A DNA stretch of 64,000 nt, taken from Heterobilharzia americana. Its lineage: Eukaryota; Platyhelminthes; Trematoda; Strigeidida; Schistosomatidae. A program made the translations under genes and the position numbers. Positions 26,201 to 40,325 of the stretch are shown one piece after another. Numbering within the stretch: the first letter of the stretch is position 1; every line of letters begins with the position of its first letter. The notes beneath the pieces were generated by a model, which saw only the letters and a program-made list of their open reading frames with translations, did not search any database and had not been told where the DNA came from. The stretch spans positions 68,205,160-68,269,159 of the forward strand of contig OX104130.1 of assembly GCA_944470555.2 (NCBI GenBank), written 5' to 3'.

Positions 26201-29200
26201 GACTGATCATCCTAGTAAATCAACAGTTTTAAAGTTAAACAGTCAGATAAAATCTGGCTATCGATAAAGTAATCTTGAATAAAGTTGTTCTATGTTAAGC
26301 TGAGTTTGGTACAAGGATAGGAGGTTAATTAAAAATGAAACATGAGCTGCGAGTAACACAGCTTTGAAATCACCGAATTGCTTATTTGAAGATTACTGTT
26401 AAAAAAGGAACAAGTCGTTTCCATCTCAAAACCTTATAGCTCACAGTGAATTCAGTTAAAAGAGTTTGCTTATTTAGAGGAGTATGGAGGCACCGAAGAT
26501 CAACAACTATGGAATGTAGAATTGTCAGCTTATTTACATCGCCAGTAATGTGAATTAACTGCAACTCGAAAGCCTCACTGTGAGTTACATTTTCTGTCTG
26601 AGAAATGATAACATTGCTTTGTTATACATCCTCACAATGAGTAGATTAGTACCAAAACTAGCAGTCTACTAACTGAAAGCCAATTATCTAATCAGATGAA
26701 CCACAGCCTAATGCATTTCTAAGCATTCACAGTTGACGGTTCATATATGCAATAGATTTTCAAGTAATGAATGAACATTCAATCCTTTATTAATTTGATC
26801 AAAAGATACATTTTCTGTGATATGTTGGTAAGTTTAACCTTTTTAATCTGTTAAGTACATGAAATAGTAATTGGAGAAAGTGCTTAGTTCTGAACACTTT
26901 TAATAATAGCTAATCAGTAAATTTTACAGTGGACCTGGTAGAGATACTGTATAATGTAGAGAGGTACCAATTTTATGTAAGTATAGAATTAGGGGCTTGA
27001 TGTAGTGATACAATATCACTTACTAGATGACGTTTCGAGTGTAATTTATTGCTTATTGTTTACAGTCCTACTGCTTTTAGTTATCTAATTAGACAGTTAA
27101 TAGCACGATTTTCCATATATCTAGAATCGGTGCTGAATCGTTCCTATTACACGTATTAGCTGTTCATTCCATAGACTGAGATTCAGTGATCAACCTCTTT
27201 CTACAATTTACTAAGTTAGTTTTAAGGATGGTTACTCTGTCACACCTTGTCGCAAGGTTGTGTGTTATCGCATGCATAGCTATGGCTGAATTCTTCACCA
27301 GATTACTCATCTGAATACTGTATATCAATAGACGTTTAACTAGGTTCCTATGTTCTGCAAGACATAGGTTGGGCACGGAATCTACGTTCATCGGTTCAGT
27401 GCTTAACACCAATTCCAAATAGATGGGAACTGAGTGACTGACAGAAAAAACGTAGAACTTTAAACGTAGGTGCGTCACTTTAAGTTGCTACACTCCATAG
27501 CAAAGAAAGGAATAATTTTACTGATGAAAACTGAAACTGAATTCCTAACTAACTACGGTAAGTTTTCAACTTTTCTTACGTCTGTGTAAATAAAACACAA
27601 TTAGAAGTTTTATCTCCTGCTCTGAAATTCTGTAATAGATCTAGTCAAGTGAATCATATAAAGAGATATATTCGCTTTGAAAACTTGCTTGTTCAAACAC
27701 ACAATTTATCTTCTAATTACGAGCCTTTGGCTGATGATATGGGCCGTGTTGAGGTTAGTGAAGACTACCTTTCTGGGCTCATAAAGATGATAGAAATCAG
27801 TTCCTGGAGACTGTTTGTGACATGGCTTAGAACAGGCCACTGATGTTGCAGATGTATTCCCTCTTTAGCGTCTTCCAAAACCTGGCTATTTTCATTAACC
27901 TTTATCTTCAAATTGTTTATTCTTCTATGCACCTTTGTTTACTTTGATATCAGTCTTTTTCTATCCACTTGTTCTTTGTACACTACTGTGAAGTGAGGCA
28001 TCGTGAAGTGATGCACTTGTGTCCGAGGTTCTACGCTGAGTCTGCCTGTCTCAAGAGAGGTTTAAAACTACTTTGATTGATTGCCGTTATAAATTTATGA
28101 ATAATAAATATCCCTTCAGAAGCCTATTCATCAAGAAACACCGAAAAGCTATTCAAAAGCTCAAAAGAGGTGGTAATTTGATAATCACCAAGCTTGATAA
28201 GGAATCTGGTACAGATATCTTGAACGAATGTGACTATATAGATGAGATAAACATTCTTCTCAATAACCAGAGAAAGTTTCAGAAAATAAGAAATTGTAAA
28301 AGTAAAACAGAAGCGCAAAAACGTCAACTGACTAAGACTCTAAAGTCAATGTTGGAATAGAAACTTCTCTCCAAGTCTATATTCGATACATTAAAACCCT
28401 CAAGTTACCACTCTGGCCTTAGAACTGACTGAAAAAATCAACGCAGAACCCGGCATATAGATGGATCGGCTTGAGTTGCCACACTTCACTGTAGTATACA
28501 AAGAACAGATTGACAGAAAAAGATTGATATCAAAGTAGATAGAGTTGTGTGAGAGAACAAATAACCTAGAGAAAACAGTTGACGCAAATTGTCAAGCTTT
28601 AGATGTCAAGTAGTGAATACATCTGCGCCATCGTGACTGATTTTCAACTATGTCACCAACAGTCCTCAACCACTGATTTCTTTCCTCTCGAGTACCCCAA
28701 CCAGGCAGTCTACATCTCCCGAATCGATCACACCGATAGTTGGGGACTTCATGCTACCTCTTGGTTTATTATTATTTATTATTATTATTAGTCCCTTGGG
28801 TTCCTAGTGGAACATAGGGCTTCAGTAGCACGCCTCCAGTGACCTCTGTTCTCTGAGATCTTTTGAACCTGGTCCCACGACAGCCCACAAGCTCTCATTT
28901 CCTGCTCGCACGACCTCCTCCATGTCACCCTCGGACGTCCAACTCGTCGCTTCCCATGGGGATTCCACTCGAGGGCCTGACGCGTGATGTCCTCAGTCGG
29001 CCTTCTCAGTGCATGGCCAATCCATCTCCACTTCTTCCTGCATATTTGTTGCGTGATAGGTTCTTGGTTGGTTCGTTCCCAGAGTTCCTTGTTGCTTATT
29101 TTTTCTGGCCATCTGATCTTCAGTAGCGAGCGTAAGCAGTTGTTGATGAATGTCTGTAGTTTATTGGAAATCCCTTTCGTGACGCGCCAAGTCTCTGAGC

Positions 29201-32200
29201 CATACAAGAGCACTGACTTGACGTTGGTGTTGAAAATCCGTATCTTGTTCCGCATGCTGAGTGCAGAAGATCTCCACACTGGTTTCAGGCTAATGAACGC
29301 CTGTCTTGCTTTTCCGATTCTGACTTTGACGTCCTCGTCCGTCCCGCCTGTAGTTGAAACAGTGCTTCCTAGATAAGTGAAGGAGGTTACTTCCTTCAAG
29401 TTTCTCCCGTTGACGGTGATTGGAGTTTGTTGTTGTTGTTGATGGTGGTGGTGCGGTATCTTCATCACTTCTGTCTTCTCTATATTCACCTGAAGTCCCG
29501 TCTTAGCTGCCTCTTCTATCAACTTGTTAGTTTTTGCCTGCAGATCTTCAAGTTTGTGTGACATTAGGCATAAGTCATCGGCGAAATCCAAGTCTTCTAG
29601 GTTCTTTTCCGTCGTCCAGTGTATCCCCCTCTTCTCGCTGCCTACTGTTTGCTGCATGATCCAGTCCACCACAATAAGGAATATCATGGGGGATAGTAGG
29701 CAACCTTGTTTCACTCCTGTCTTCACTTCAAAGGCATCACTGAGCTTCCCATTGTGGATTACTTGGCATGTGGCATCTTCATATAGTTGTTGAATGAGGC
29801 GGATAAAGGTTTGCGGTACTCCGTAGTATTGAAGCAGTTTCCAAATTACTTCTCGGTCGACGCTGTCAAAGGCCTTCTCAAAGTCGATGAAGTTGAGGTA
29901 GAGAGCTGATTGCCATTCTATGCTCTGTTCTATGATGATACGAAGCGTTGCAATTTGGTCTGCACATGATTTGTACTTCCTGAAGCCTGCCTGTTCCGGT
30001 CGCAGTTTTGAATCCAGTGCATCTTTAAGCCTCTCCAGGATGATGCGGCTTAATATTTTACTTGGGGTGGACAGGAGAGTGATTCCGCGCCAGTTCTTGC
30101 AAGCACTGAGGTCTCCCTTCTTCGGCAGTTTGACAAGGTAACCCTTCTTCCAATCGTCAGGTACCTTCTCTTCCTTCCACACCTTCTGCAATAGTGGTGT
30201 GAGCATGTCCGCTGTTGTCTCTGCATCTGTTCTCAGTGCTTCTGGCGGTATTCCATCTGGTCCTGCTGCTTTCCCGCATTTCAGTAGCTTTATGGCGTTC
30301 AGGACTTCCATTTTCGTTGGGGGATTTATGTTCACTTGTAATTCAGCGGCTGCAGGTGGTATTTCTGGACGAAGTGCAGGTGGTGGTCGATTCAAGAGCT
30401 TCTTGAAGTGGTCGGCCCATCGTTTCCTCTGTTTCTCTTCTTTTGTAATTAAATTTCCTTCTTCATCTTTTATTGGTTTCATCTGTGTTGGTCTCTTCCC
30501 TGATAGCAACCTGGTTATTTGATACAATGTCGTCAGGTCTCTCTTACCTGCAGCCTGTTCTGCTTCACTTGCCAGTGTTTCGTAGAAGTGTCTTTTGTCT
30601 TTGCGTGCACTCTTCTTCACTTCTTTGTCCAGTGTTTTATACATTGTGCTCAGTTCCTCTTGTCGTTGAGCATCCTTGCACTGGTTTATCTTCTGCTTCA
30701 CCATCCTCCTCTCCTCTATCAGCTTCCAGGTATCCGTCGAGATCCATTCCTTGTCTTCTTTCTTCTTCCTTCCTAATACTGTTGTGCAGGTTTCTTTCCA
30801 CATAGCTTTCAAAGACTTCCAGTGTTCTTCTACACAGGTTTCTTCAGGGATGTTCCTCGATGTCTCCCATTTTGTCTTGATGGCTGCCTTGAAGATCTCC
30901 TTTGTAGTTTCATCCTTCAGTTTCCGAGTGTTGTACTTGAGTTGAGGTCTATCACCAGCTTCCTTGAAGGCTTTTAACTTGATTTGGAAGGTTCCTTGCA
31001 CTAGATTGAGAGGTGTGAACCTACATCTGCTCCTCTTCTTGACCTTGTGTTAAGTAGACTGCGTCTCCATTTTCTTGAGATTGAGATAAAGTCGATTTGA
31101 TTTTTAGTGTGTCCCTGGTATCTGGTGAAATCCATGTCGCTTTGTGGATATCTTTGTGCCTGAACACACTGCCTCCAATCACCAAATCGTTGAATGCACA
31201 GAATTCTGCAAACAATTCTCCATTCTCATTCATTTCACCTAGCGCCTCTCGACCCATGGTTAGTTCTCTTCCCGTGTTGTCCCCTCCCAGTTTGGCATTC
31301 ATGTCGCCCATCAGAATTTTGATATCGCCAACTGACGTCTTGTCCAGTGTTGATTGAAGTTGTCTGTAGAAATCCTCCTTTTTCTCTTGCTCTGCATTAT
31401 TTGTAGGTGCATAACATTGTATGATTGTGACCTTTCTTCCTTTTGAGTTGAATCTTGCTGTCATGATCCTGGAGGAGATTGGTTCCCACTGCATGAGAGC
31501 CTTCGATGCTCTTGAGGACATCATGATAGCCACTCCCTCAGTGTGCTCGTGGTTGGCGTCTGGGTGACCGGAGTAGATTATTGATTCTCCAGTTGACAGT
31601 TTGGAGAGTCCACTCCCATTCCATCTGCTTTCGCAAATCCCAAGCACTTCGATGTTATACCTTCTCATCTCCTTTGCAATCTGGGCTGCCTTACTGGGTT
31701 CAAACATCGTGCGGACATTCCATGTCCCCACGTTTACTTTCGCTTTCATCGAGAGAGAAGACACATCGGCCAATTGGCTTCCCGAAGGCTTTCACCAACT
31801 GGCGTCATTTCGCCTCTCCGATTCCAGCGGGGAATAAGTTTGTTTTCATTTTTTATATTTTGTTTGTGCTTTGAAGTTTCTTTAGCGGTTAGATTTGTTT
31901 TACGGGGTAGGGTTGCTAGCCCTATGCCCAACCTTCCCTCTTTACCCGGGCTTAGGACCGGCTAGTAACTAGTAAACTAGTTAACCAGGCGAGGTTACCT
32001 CTTGGTTTAGCTGCCCTTAACCCTCTTCCAACCTTATCCAGCTTCCCCTCGCACGGCACTTTGTAGTAGGCGATGACTGTGCATAAGTAGTTCATATTCA
32101 AGCCATTTCAGTCAATGAAGATAAAAAACAACTTCATGAATCGCTTGCCTGTCTAGTCAAGTGTCTTTCGCATGACCCCCAACATTGCTCACATAGAGAT

Positions 32201-35200
32201 CCCACCAAAAGTGAGCAATGCTGTAGAGATATATATGATCAAAACTCTATAACCCTTTCCAGTTTTATACTTTTAACTGGCATGTGAGAAATCCTAATAC
32301 CAATCAAAAAAAGGAATGAAAAAGGAGGGAACTATAAATAGCTAAGCCAGGAAATAGTATGATTACCTTTATGTGAATATGAACTACAAATTCTGGTAGA
32401 AAATTCATCTAGTAAATAATACTGTTTCACTCTATGTTATATTGAACAAACTAATCTAATATGAAACTACCAAGTTCGTAAGTTTAAGTTTTTGAAGTGC
32501 CTTGAATAATTGAAATAACCATATCGCTTGAAATGTTCAAAGTTCTACACTTCTAGGTAGGGCTACCTATGTTCCAAAGTTTATGTTTTCACTGCAAAAA
32601 ACCCCTAAAGCAAATCTAAAATCGCCTGACATAAATAGTCAATCACATGTTCAACAACCATACAGTGATGTAAAAAACTTTCACTCTGATGATTTCGAAA
32701 CTGAAAAGTCAAATAAAATCCTTGTAAACTATGGTAATGTGTGTATATCTTGATTTCAGCAGATTCAAAAATACCAGCTGAAGTAATTGCTGAAACACGC
32801 TACATAAGATTCAACAGAAACTGAAATTTCAGTGTTAGTTTTGTTATATTACTTGGTTGGGGACAATCAGTAAGAAGGCATGTTCGACCTACCTTTCACG
32901 CTGATTAACACTGATCACCTATGCTTATCTTCAACTTCAAAGAAACTGACGTTGCCTCAGGTATTGGAACCTGAGTCATCAACTTTTGTAATCAAAGAAC
33001 ATACCACTGAAACTTTCGATTGCATCAGTGGTAACGTGTCTGACTGCAGCACAAGGTGATGTGGGTTAGAATCTCCACGATGACATAAGTTTCTTTGCTT
33101 TTCCATATGTGTCTTCATCATGAGTGCTAACAAGCACTAAATCTACGTTTGGGCAGACCTTCTAGTTGTCTCCAGTCAGTGAACATTGGTCAAAGTGTGT
33201 CGCTGTGGTGAGTCTCCTAGTTTGGCGGCCACAATGTGAAAATGACGAACAGAATTCAGTCAGTACTAAAGACTAGGGAACGAGAAACTGACTACTCTTC
33301 GGTGACTAATCAGTATACCTAATCCAGTCCTACAGAAGGTCATTTGTTGCCCGAATGAATCTTTGGTTGAGTCTCTGACTGCAAAACTGGGTGATGCTGG
33401 TGGGAGTCTTCAGGCGGACGTCAGTTCTTTAGAAGTTGTAGATATGCCTTATGGATGGATGCCAGTGAGCACTAGACCTAAGTCAAACAGGGTTTCCTGT
33501 CGATTGTCTCCATCCAACTAATACAATACTAATCAGAACAGCTGTGATATAAATTCAACGACAAAATCTCACAAATTTCCTAAGAATAATATTTAAGAAA
33601 CTTTCTGAAAAATGTCCTAATTACTGTTAAAAAAACTATTGCGAAGTGATTCTTTGTAACCAGTCAGAGTGGACTAACAAAACAGGATGTTATTATTTGC
33701 ATAAGTGAAATGAAGTCTACTTAAACAGGTCAATAAACAAAACAGTCCTTGAATGTAAATGCATGGAATATATAAATGAAAATGGTGACCAATCCATGTC
33801 GCTTTGGCTGATATATTTAGATCGAGTTGTTTTCTGGGTAAATGTTGTGATTTGAAGATTATTTCACTGTCACACAAGATACCATTATCAGTGTGATTCT
33901 ACAACAAAGTTATTTGATTTTCTGTACATATTTATGTGGCTATTCTACGTCACTGTTACCTACCTAGCATCGACAAATGTATCGTGAATCCATCTATATG
34001 ACTGACTGACTAAACCAACGTAGAAACTTGCACATAAGTGTATCACTTCAAGTTTCTACAATTCACAGTACTACACAAAGAAAAAGTGGATAGCAAAAGA
34101 CTGATATAAAAGTAGACAGAGTTGTGTGAGCGAATAAATAACCTGAAGAAAACAGTTAACGCAAATTGTCAAGTTTTAGATGTCAAGGAGTGAATACATC
34201 TGCACCATTGCGACCGATTATCAATCATTACACAAGGAGTCCTCAACCACTAATTGCTTTCGTCTCACGGACGCCAGCCAAGCAGTCGACATCTTGAACG
34301 ACTCAGACCAACAGTTATAAACTTCATGGACTGGTACCACCTTTTGGTCTGGTTTACCCTAAACCCTCTTTTAATGTAATCCAACTTTCCCTAGCATGAT
34401 ACATGGAGGTAGTTGGCAGCTTGACATTTGCAGCACATGCTCACGCTATCCTTCGGGAAATGGAGTGTAAAAAGAGTTTAAATGCTCAACTGTAGACTTA
34501 ACTACATTGGTCACTCGTTTTAGGGTAACCGGCTTCAAGTTTTCCAATCCGAAGTGCTGCACGAGTTATATCGATCATTTTTCAATGTAGCCACTAGGTT
34601 GGGTGACTCACCATCACGATGCGCTGAGAGAGATGTTAGTTGGATGGAGACAACTGACAAGAAGCCTTACTTGATCTAGGTTTCGTGTCTTTCAGCATTA
34701 GTCAGAAAGGTGTATCTGCAACCTCGATGGAACTAATGTTTCACATGATATTCGAACTCGTGTCAACGACTGCCGCAGTCGGAGACGTCACTACCGAGTT
34801 ATTCGGGTCGCTATTGACCTCCTATAGAACTAGATAAGGTAAAATAATTAGTTACTGGTGGGTAACCGATTTTATGTTGTCTTGTCTTAAGTGCTGATCA
34901 GATTCTGTCAGTCACTTTGACAAATAGCACAAAACCTCGATCCAGGTCTTTCCGACGGTTGCCTCAATGCAACTAATACCTCTCTCAGTGTAGACTAAAC
35001 TTAGCTGTTATACTTCCTTATATCATTCCGCTAAGTAGTCCTTTCAAGGTGGTAACCTTGCTCAGCAGATATTGTAATAGTCCTAATGAGATACAGAAAT
35101 CTGAACAAAAACCTGATGTTCTGGAGGATGTCTTTTAGCTACTTCTTTGTTGCATTCAGCTGAAATGGGCTGGACAACGGACAGATTCCAACTGCACCTG

Positions 35201-38200
35201 AGTTAACAGGTGCATCTGCAAATTATATTCATCATGGTGACCAGCAGTGGAATCTAGAAAGGGCGTTTCGTCCAATTTGGGACTAGTCAGCTGGATGTAC
35301 CTTCATCCCAGTGAGTAAGATTTTTCGTACTTAGACTGAAACCCAGTACCCGTTGTTTCATTCACTAAGCCACTAAAACACGAGAACCATCTGTTGCTGT
35401 TTGATAGTTGTAACTTCCTGCCGTTATACTGCCATCCAGCAGTATCAAAGTCCGCGCATAGGAACCCATCTACTAACAGAGATCGGGAAATTCCACATTT
35501 TATAGCAACGGGGAATTTCAGGCATCAAGAAATATTTGCAGGTGGTTATGGGAAAACGAGAAAAATTGACTGATATTACTGGTGTGAGGTATTGACTGAA
35601 ACTCAAACTGAAGTCTGAATTGTCGCAGAACTCTATCTAGCAGCCTCAGGATAAACGGATCACAGCTGTATCAACTGAGCACCTAGACTCAGGTGCTTCG
35701 TGACCAAGTCTTGACTTCACTCTAGTCATGATGGAAAGATAGTTACATATCCCAAATAAACATCAGAGGTGGTAACAAAAGGCATCGATCATAAAAGTGG
35801 AGTACAAATATGGTCAGTATCTCGTTCTCGTAGCAGAGTTGATACACAGTTGGTTCAGTGACCAGAAATCTGCTAGTTCGAATCATGTCACAACTCTAAT
35901 TTTACATTTTACCTTCACTCATGACTTCAAATGAGTAATTCGACAGTCACTTTATCGATCATTTGGGGGATAATTTTAGATTCAATTCTAGTTGACTGAG
36001 TTTCGATAAAAATACTATATGTTGTTCATCCCACACTTCTCGCTGTAGATCAACTTCTCCAAACTATGAGAATTCCTCAATATTTCACTCTGAATTTAGC
36101 ATTTGTATTCCATTCTACTGTGGACTGACCACCTGAATTTATTTTCACTCTTTTCCTCATCTGACAGCTAAGTACCATCCATTATCGATTTATCATACCT
36201 ATTTATGTTTGCGAATATTATTTAGCAGTATGATCCTGTATCGAATACATTGGAATGTACTTACTGAACTCGATTAATACCTACATCTCAGGTAGTGTCA
36301 TCGTGAGAAGTATGCTGCCCTGAAAGGATTTATGTAGAAAGTCTGTGTTGAAACAAAGATCAACTTATTTAGTCAGTGTAAAGAAGTATGAGCCTCGCAC
36401 TTGCTAAATGTAAGATGATGCTTCAGGACTAGTCTGCTGAAAGTACTCCCAGTTTAAGGATTAGGAGTAAAATGACGATATATGTTGGTCACTTCACTTA
36501 CTTAGAGAGTTGTATCAGCCTAGTTGATGACGAAATCTTAGCTCAGGTACAGAAGGTCCGTTTGACATTTGCCAGCTTGCGTCATCTATACTGTCGACAG
36601 GCGAGATATCCGACTACCTGTGAAAGGACAAGTATGCTACCCTGCAGTCCATTCTTTCCCGTAATACCACTGTGAGACATGAAGTGGCTACAGGGTTTTG
36701 ATGAAAGATATCTCGACAGAATTGCTCGCGCTTGGCGGAATCACCGTGCAAGCACTGCTTAGGTCAAGTTAAAGGTGCTAGGCAAGACGGGCAAGTCGAC
36801 TGGTAAGGTTGTGAACCTGAATCGGCTAAAATGGTTTGGATATGTATTGCGCACGCTGAGCCACTACCTAATCCGACGTGGCATACTACGGAAAGCTGAT
36901 TAAGTTGGAAGAGATTTCAGGTAGGCCAGGTGGGTCGATTAAGTCCCTAACTGTTGATGTCAGCCATGTGAAGAGATGTAGACTGCCTGGTTGAGGTCTC
37001 TGAGAAGATATGAATTAGTGATTGGGAAATCTTTGTGACATGGCTGATAATCGGTCATAACGGTGCAGATGTATTTACTCCTTGCCATCTAAACCTTGAG
37101 AGTTTGCACTAGTCTTTATCTAGAGATTGCTTATTCTCTCACACAGTTTTGTCTATTTTGATACCAGTCTTTTTCTATCCACTTTTTCTTTGCGTACTAC
37201 TTTAAAGTATAGCCACTTGAAATAATGCAGTTATGTGTGAGGTTCTACGTTTTTCTTGTCTGCCTCTGTCTGTAGATGAATATCATACTAAGAAATAGCA
37301 TTTATTGTACTTTGAGTAAAAATTTGTGCATTGAAGGAACAAAGTACAAATCTGTGACATTTAGAACCACAGTTGTTATACTTAAATATTATTATTGATA
37401 GAAGTACTTCTTTGGACGCCAAAGTGGTTTTGATTTAACTCACGAGTGCATACATTCACCTCTCACTGTCCTAGGAATTGACTGTATGACCTTGAAATAT
37501 CTAGAGGAAATATAGTAAGAATTCACCAATCAACTGTCTATAAATTCTCACTGTTAGCAAAGCGGCACAACTGCCATACTGCAATATCACAAGGTATCTA
37601 TTTCTTTGCTTGATGAGGTAAGTACAACGAAATCGATAAGTTAAAAACAGGATGAAACGCATGTCCGCAACGTAAAATATAATCAAATGACTCGTTTTCG
37701 TGCCGTTTCATACTACTTATGACTGAAAATATATTGCATAATAGATTCATATGGTGTGTTTTAATGTATAGTTAAGAATGTAGTGGTCATTAGACCAAAT
37801 AACAAACTATTTGAATATAGTAAAATGAACGTGTCCAAATTTCAGTATGCAAATGTATTCCAGGGTATTTAAACAAAGCGTGCGCATATCATTCAACTTC
37901 GAATATCGTTAACATACTTATAAAGTGAATAAATGTTGTATGGCCCATAACATCATTTGCTACATGTACATTGATAATAGTTCAATGGTCTCATTAAATA
38001 TAATGTTCGATCACTCTGATCTGGCTAACGAAATCTACAGACCAACCTGAGTGGTTTCTAACTACTCAATTTGTTCAGTAGTAGTATATCCCGCTGGTTC
38101 GACACATTCTTGTGTCAAAGATAGCGCCCTGTAGTTCTGGTTGCGATGTAGTTTCCAATAAAAACTGGTTGAGACTGAAGCTGGGGAGTTGAAAAATTCC

Positions 38201-40275
38201 TCAGCTGTGAGAAATGTTAACGTGGACCAAGCAAATTGTAAATCCTCTGCAAATTGATCGTATTATTCTGGGTATACCGGTTCGAGTAAGTTGGTTGACC
38301 AAACTCAGGAAGCCTAAACTAATTCGGTCCTATAAACTAGGTGTTTCCGGGTACACCATGGGTGTGCTCACCCTGAGACGATCGAAACGGTCGTCCGGCG
38401 TTTAGATCACTGTAATCTGCCTGGCGAAATTTACAAACTAGCATGAGTGGTTCCTAACTACTTAAATTGCTCACCAGTAGTATACCACCCTACTTAAAAT
38501 GCTTTTAAAGTAGGTTATCCCCGCATTTTACCACTGTGCACTATTAATAAACACTGAATGCCCGACTACTTTATTTTTCACATCTAATCGGTGTTAGCTG
38601 AATAATAACTGAAAACCAAATAGTCTCATGGTTACAGTATCTATCCTGTAGCATATGATTCATACTAACTGTAGACACTTTTCAGCGTTAATCTATTCGT
38701 TACACTCAGCTGAAAAGTTTACACAAAAACCACCCTGTACACTACACAACAATTTCTCAAACTGAGAATTTAGTTCAGTGATCTTTGGAAGTTCTTCGTT
38801 AAAAAGTTGAAGATGGATAGAAAGTGATCTGATGGAAGAAGTCCAATATTCAGTGTACACACCACATGTATCTAGTCAACGTTTAATAACAGATACTATA
38901 CAGAAGAGTAAAAGCGTTGGACAATGCCGTTCGTACAATATTTCGCCCTCATAGCCTGCAATGGTCGTGTTTCTTAAGATGTAACTCAGGTCTTTCATAA
39001 GTGAATGATAAGGTTTCTTCCACAATTTATTTAGTAGCTTGTCCTGATGGCCTTGTGTGCGATTGGTTGTTTTTGCCAAGTTCTTGTCATTATTTCTGTA
39101 TTTATTTTGATTGGTCGTCCTGATGACCTGAAACTTGACCTTCTTGTTGTTTTTTGTTGATTGATCCAATCTACCAACCAATGAAAAGCAGCCACTAAAT
39201 AAATTGTGGAGGAAACCTTATCACTCACTTCTTTCTGAAGTTTGTGTTGATGAAAGTTGCACGATTAAACCATTCAGTACAAAGAATACAGCATCAAAAA
39301 AGGGTGTAAAAGTTATAGAGCTAAGTTTGACATGACTATGAATCATAAATTATATTCAAATCATTATCCACTGAATTAAAAATTCTTAAATGTGTGTAAA
39401 GTATACAATAAACAAATCAAACTTACTCCAGTAGAATAGGTTGTTACTTTTATAGAAGTACCTTTAGTTGTTGGAATCTTTTGTCCATTACGAAATTCTT
39501 TTGAATACCATCTTCCAGAGGAGACTAGTGTACCAACAGCGTCTGAATCACTAAATTTTATAAAATTTTATAAAAAAAAGGCTATTATCACATTGCTCAT
39601 TGTTTATGAGAGAACAACTGGTTCTGATAAACAAATCAAGAGTGTAAAAACTTGATTCATGAGAGGACTAACTTTGTTGTGAATGTTCCTCAGTTCGAGT
39701 ATATTCAGTGATACAAACTAACTAACTTCATGCCTTTAATGGATTAGTTGCATGGTACTTCAGATGAACTAGGAGTTGCTTATGAGAAAAGCACGATGCA
39801 GACAGAAACTTGTTAATTTTGAGTATCACAACAACTTTTATGACATTATTAGAAGTCTTTGTAAAGTGGTATTCATCATGGAGTGACATCAGATGGAGAA
39901 CCGTTGAAAATCTGAGAGCACTGGACAGCTGCTTCGTCCCAACACGAGACTCCTCAGCAGTAAGGATACTCGACCTCACCAGAGATTGCACTCAGGACCT
40001 TCAAGTCATACAGCCACTGGATCAGAGTTCAATGGTTCACAGTTTCCTAATTCTGTCAGTTCATGATATAATACGACTATGTACTCGAATCTTCAGTTGG
40101 CAGTCGCTCCGTTTTCAACTAGTTGATCTAACAGGTTTCTGTTTGAATTCTCGTAAACAAAGCATCAGAGGTCTATTTAAGCATCATCTTCAGTGCTACT
40201 TCATACACTGTGGATTCCGACCACTCTGTAGTCCTAATAATTGCCTAACAGATGGTCACTATCCATTCAGATTGA

Positions 40276-40325
<50 letters not shown>

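Larger units (their letters stand above)
28769..31995 (-). mobile_element. Full-length RTE-like (SR2/SjR2-type) non-LTR retrotransposon with 14-bp target duplication
   Basis: The element is about 3.23 kb on the minus strand. It has the 5' end ACCTCGCCTGGTTAACTAG shared by four copies, a UTR of about 220 bases, an endonuclease frame, a 737-codon reverse transcriptase frame and an (AAT)n tail. Flanking 14-base duplications (28755-28768 and 31996-32009) prove a single insertion event. Short UTRs, an APE-type endonuclease fused to RT, and a microsatellite-like tail are RTE-clade features. It sits in intron 3 of the EMI/FAS1 gene, same strand as the gene, and inside an older family 2 repeat. Confidence 0.92.

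Noticed and set aside
28863..30945. Long plus-strand open frames such as 28984-29376 and 30199-30522
   Set aside because: They are antisense shadows of the 737-codon reverse transcriptase on the minus strand.
31021..31060. Programmed frameshift between endonuclease and reverse transcriptase of the full-length RTE
   Set aside because: No slippery heptamer was seen, and two separate frame changes plus loss of the SDH motif point to ordinary decay.
40278..40322. (TA)n run as a possible cruciform or regulatory site
   Set aside because: Simple microsatellite deep in an intron, with nothing in the flanks to support a function.
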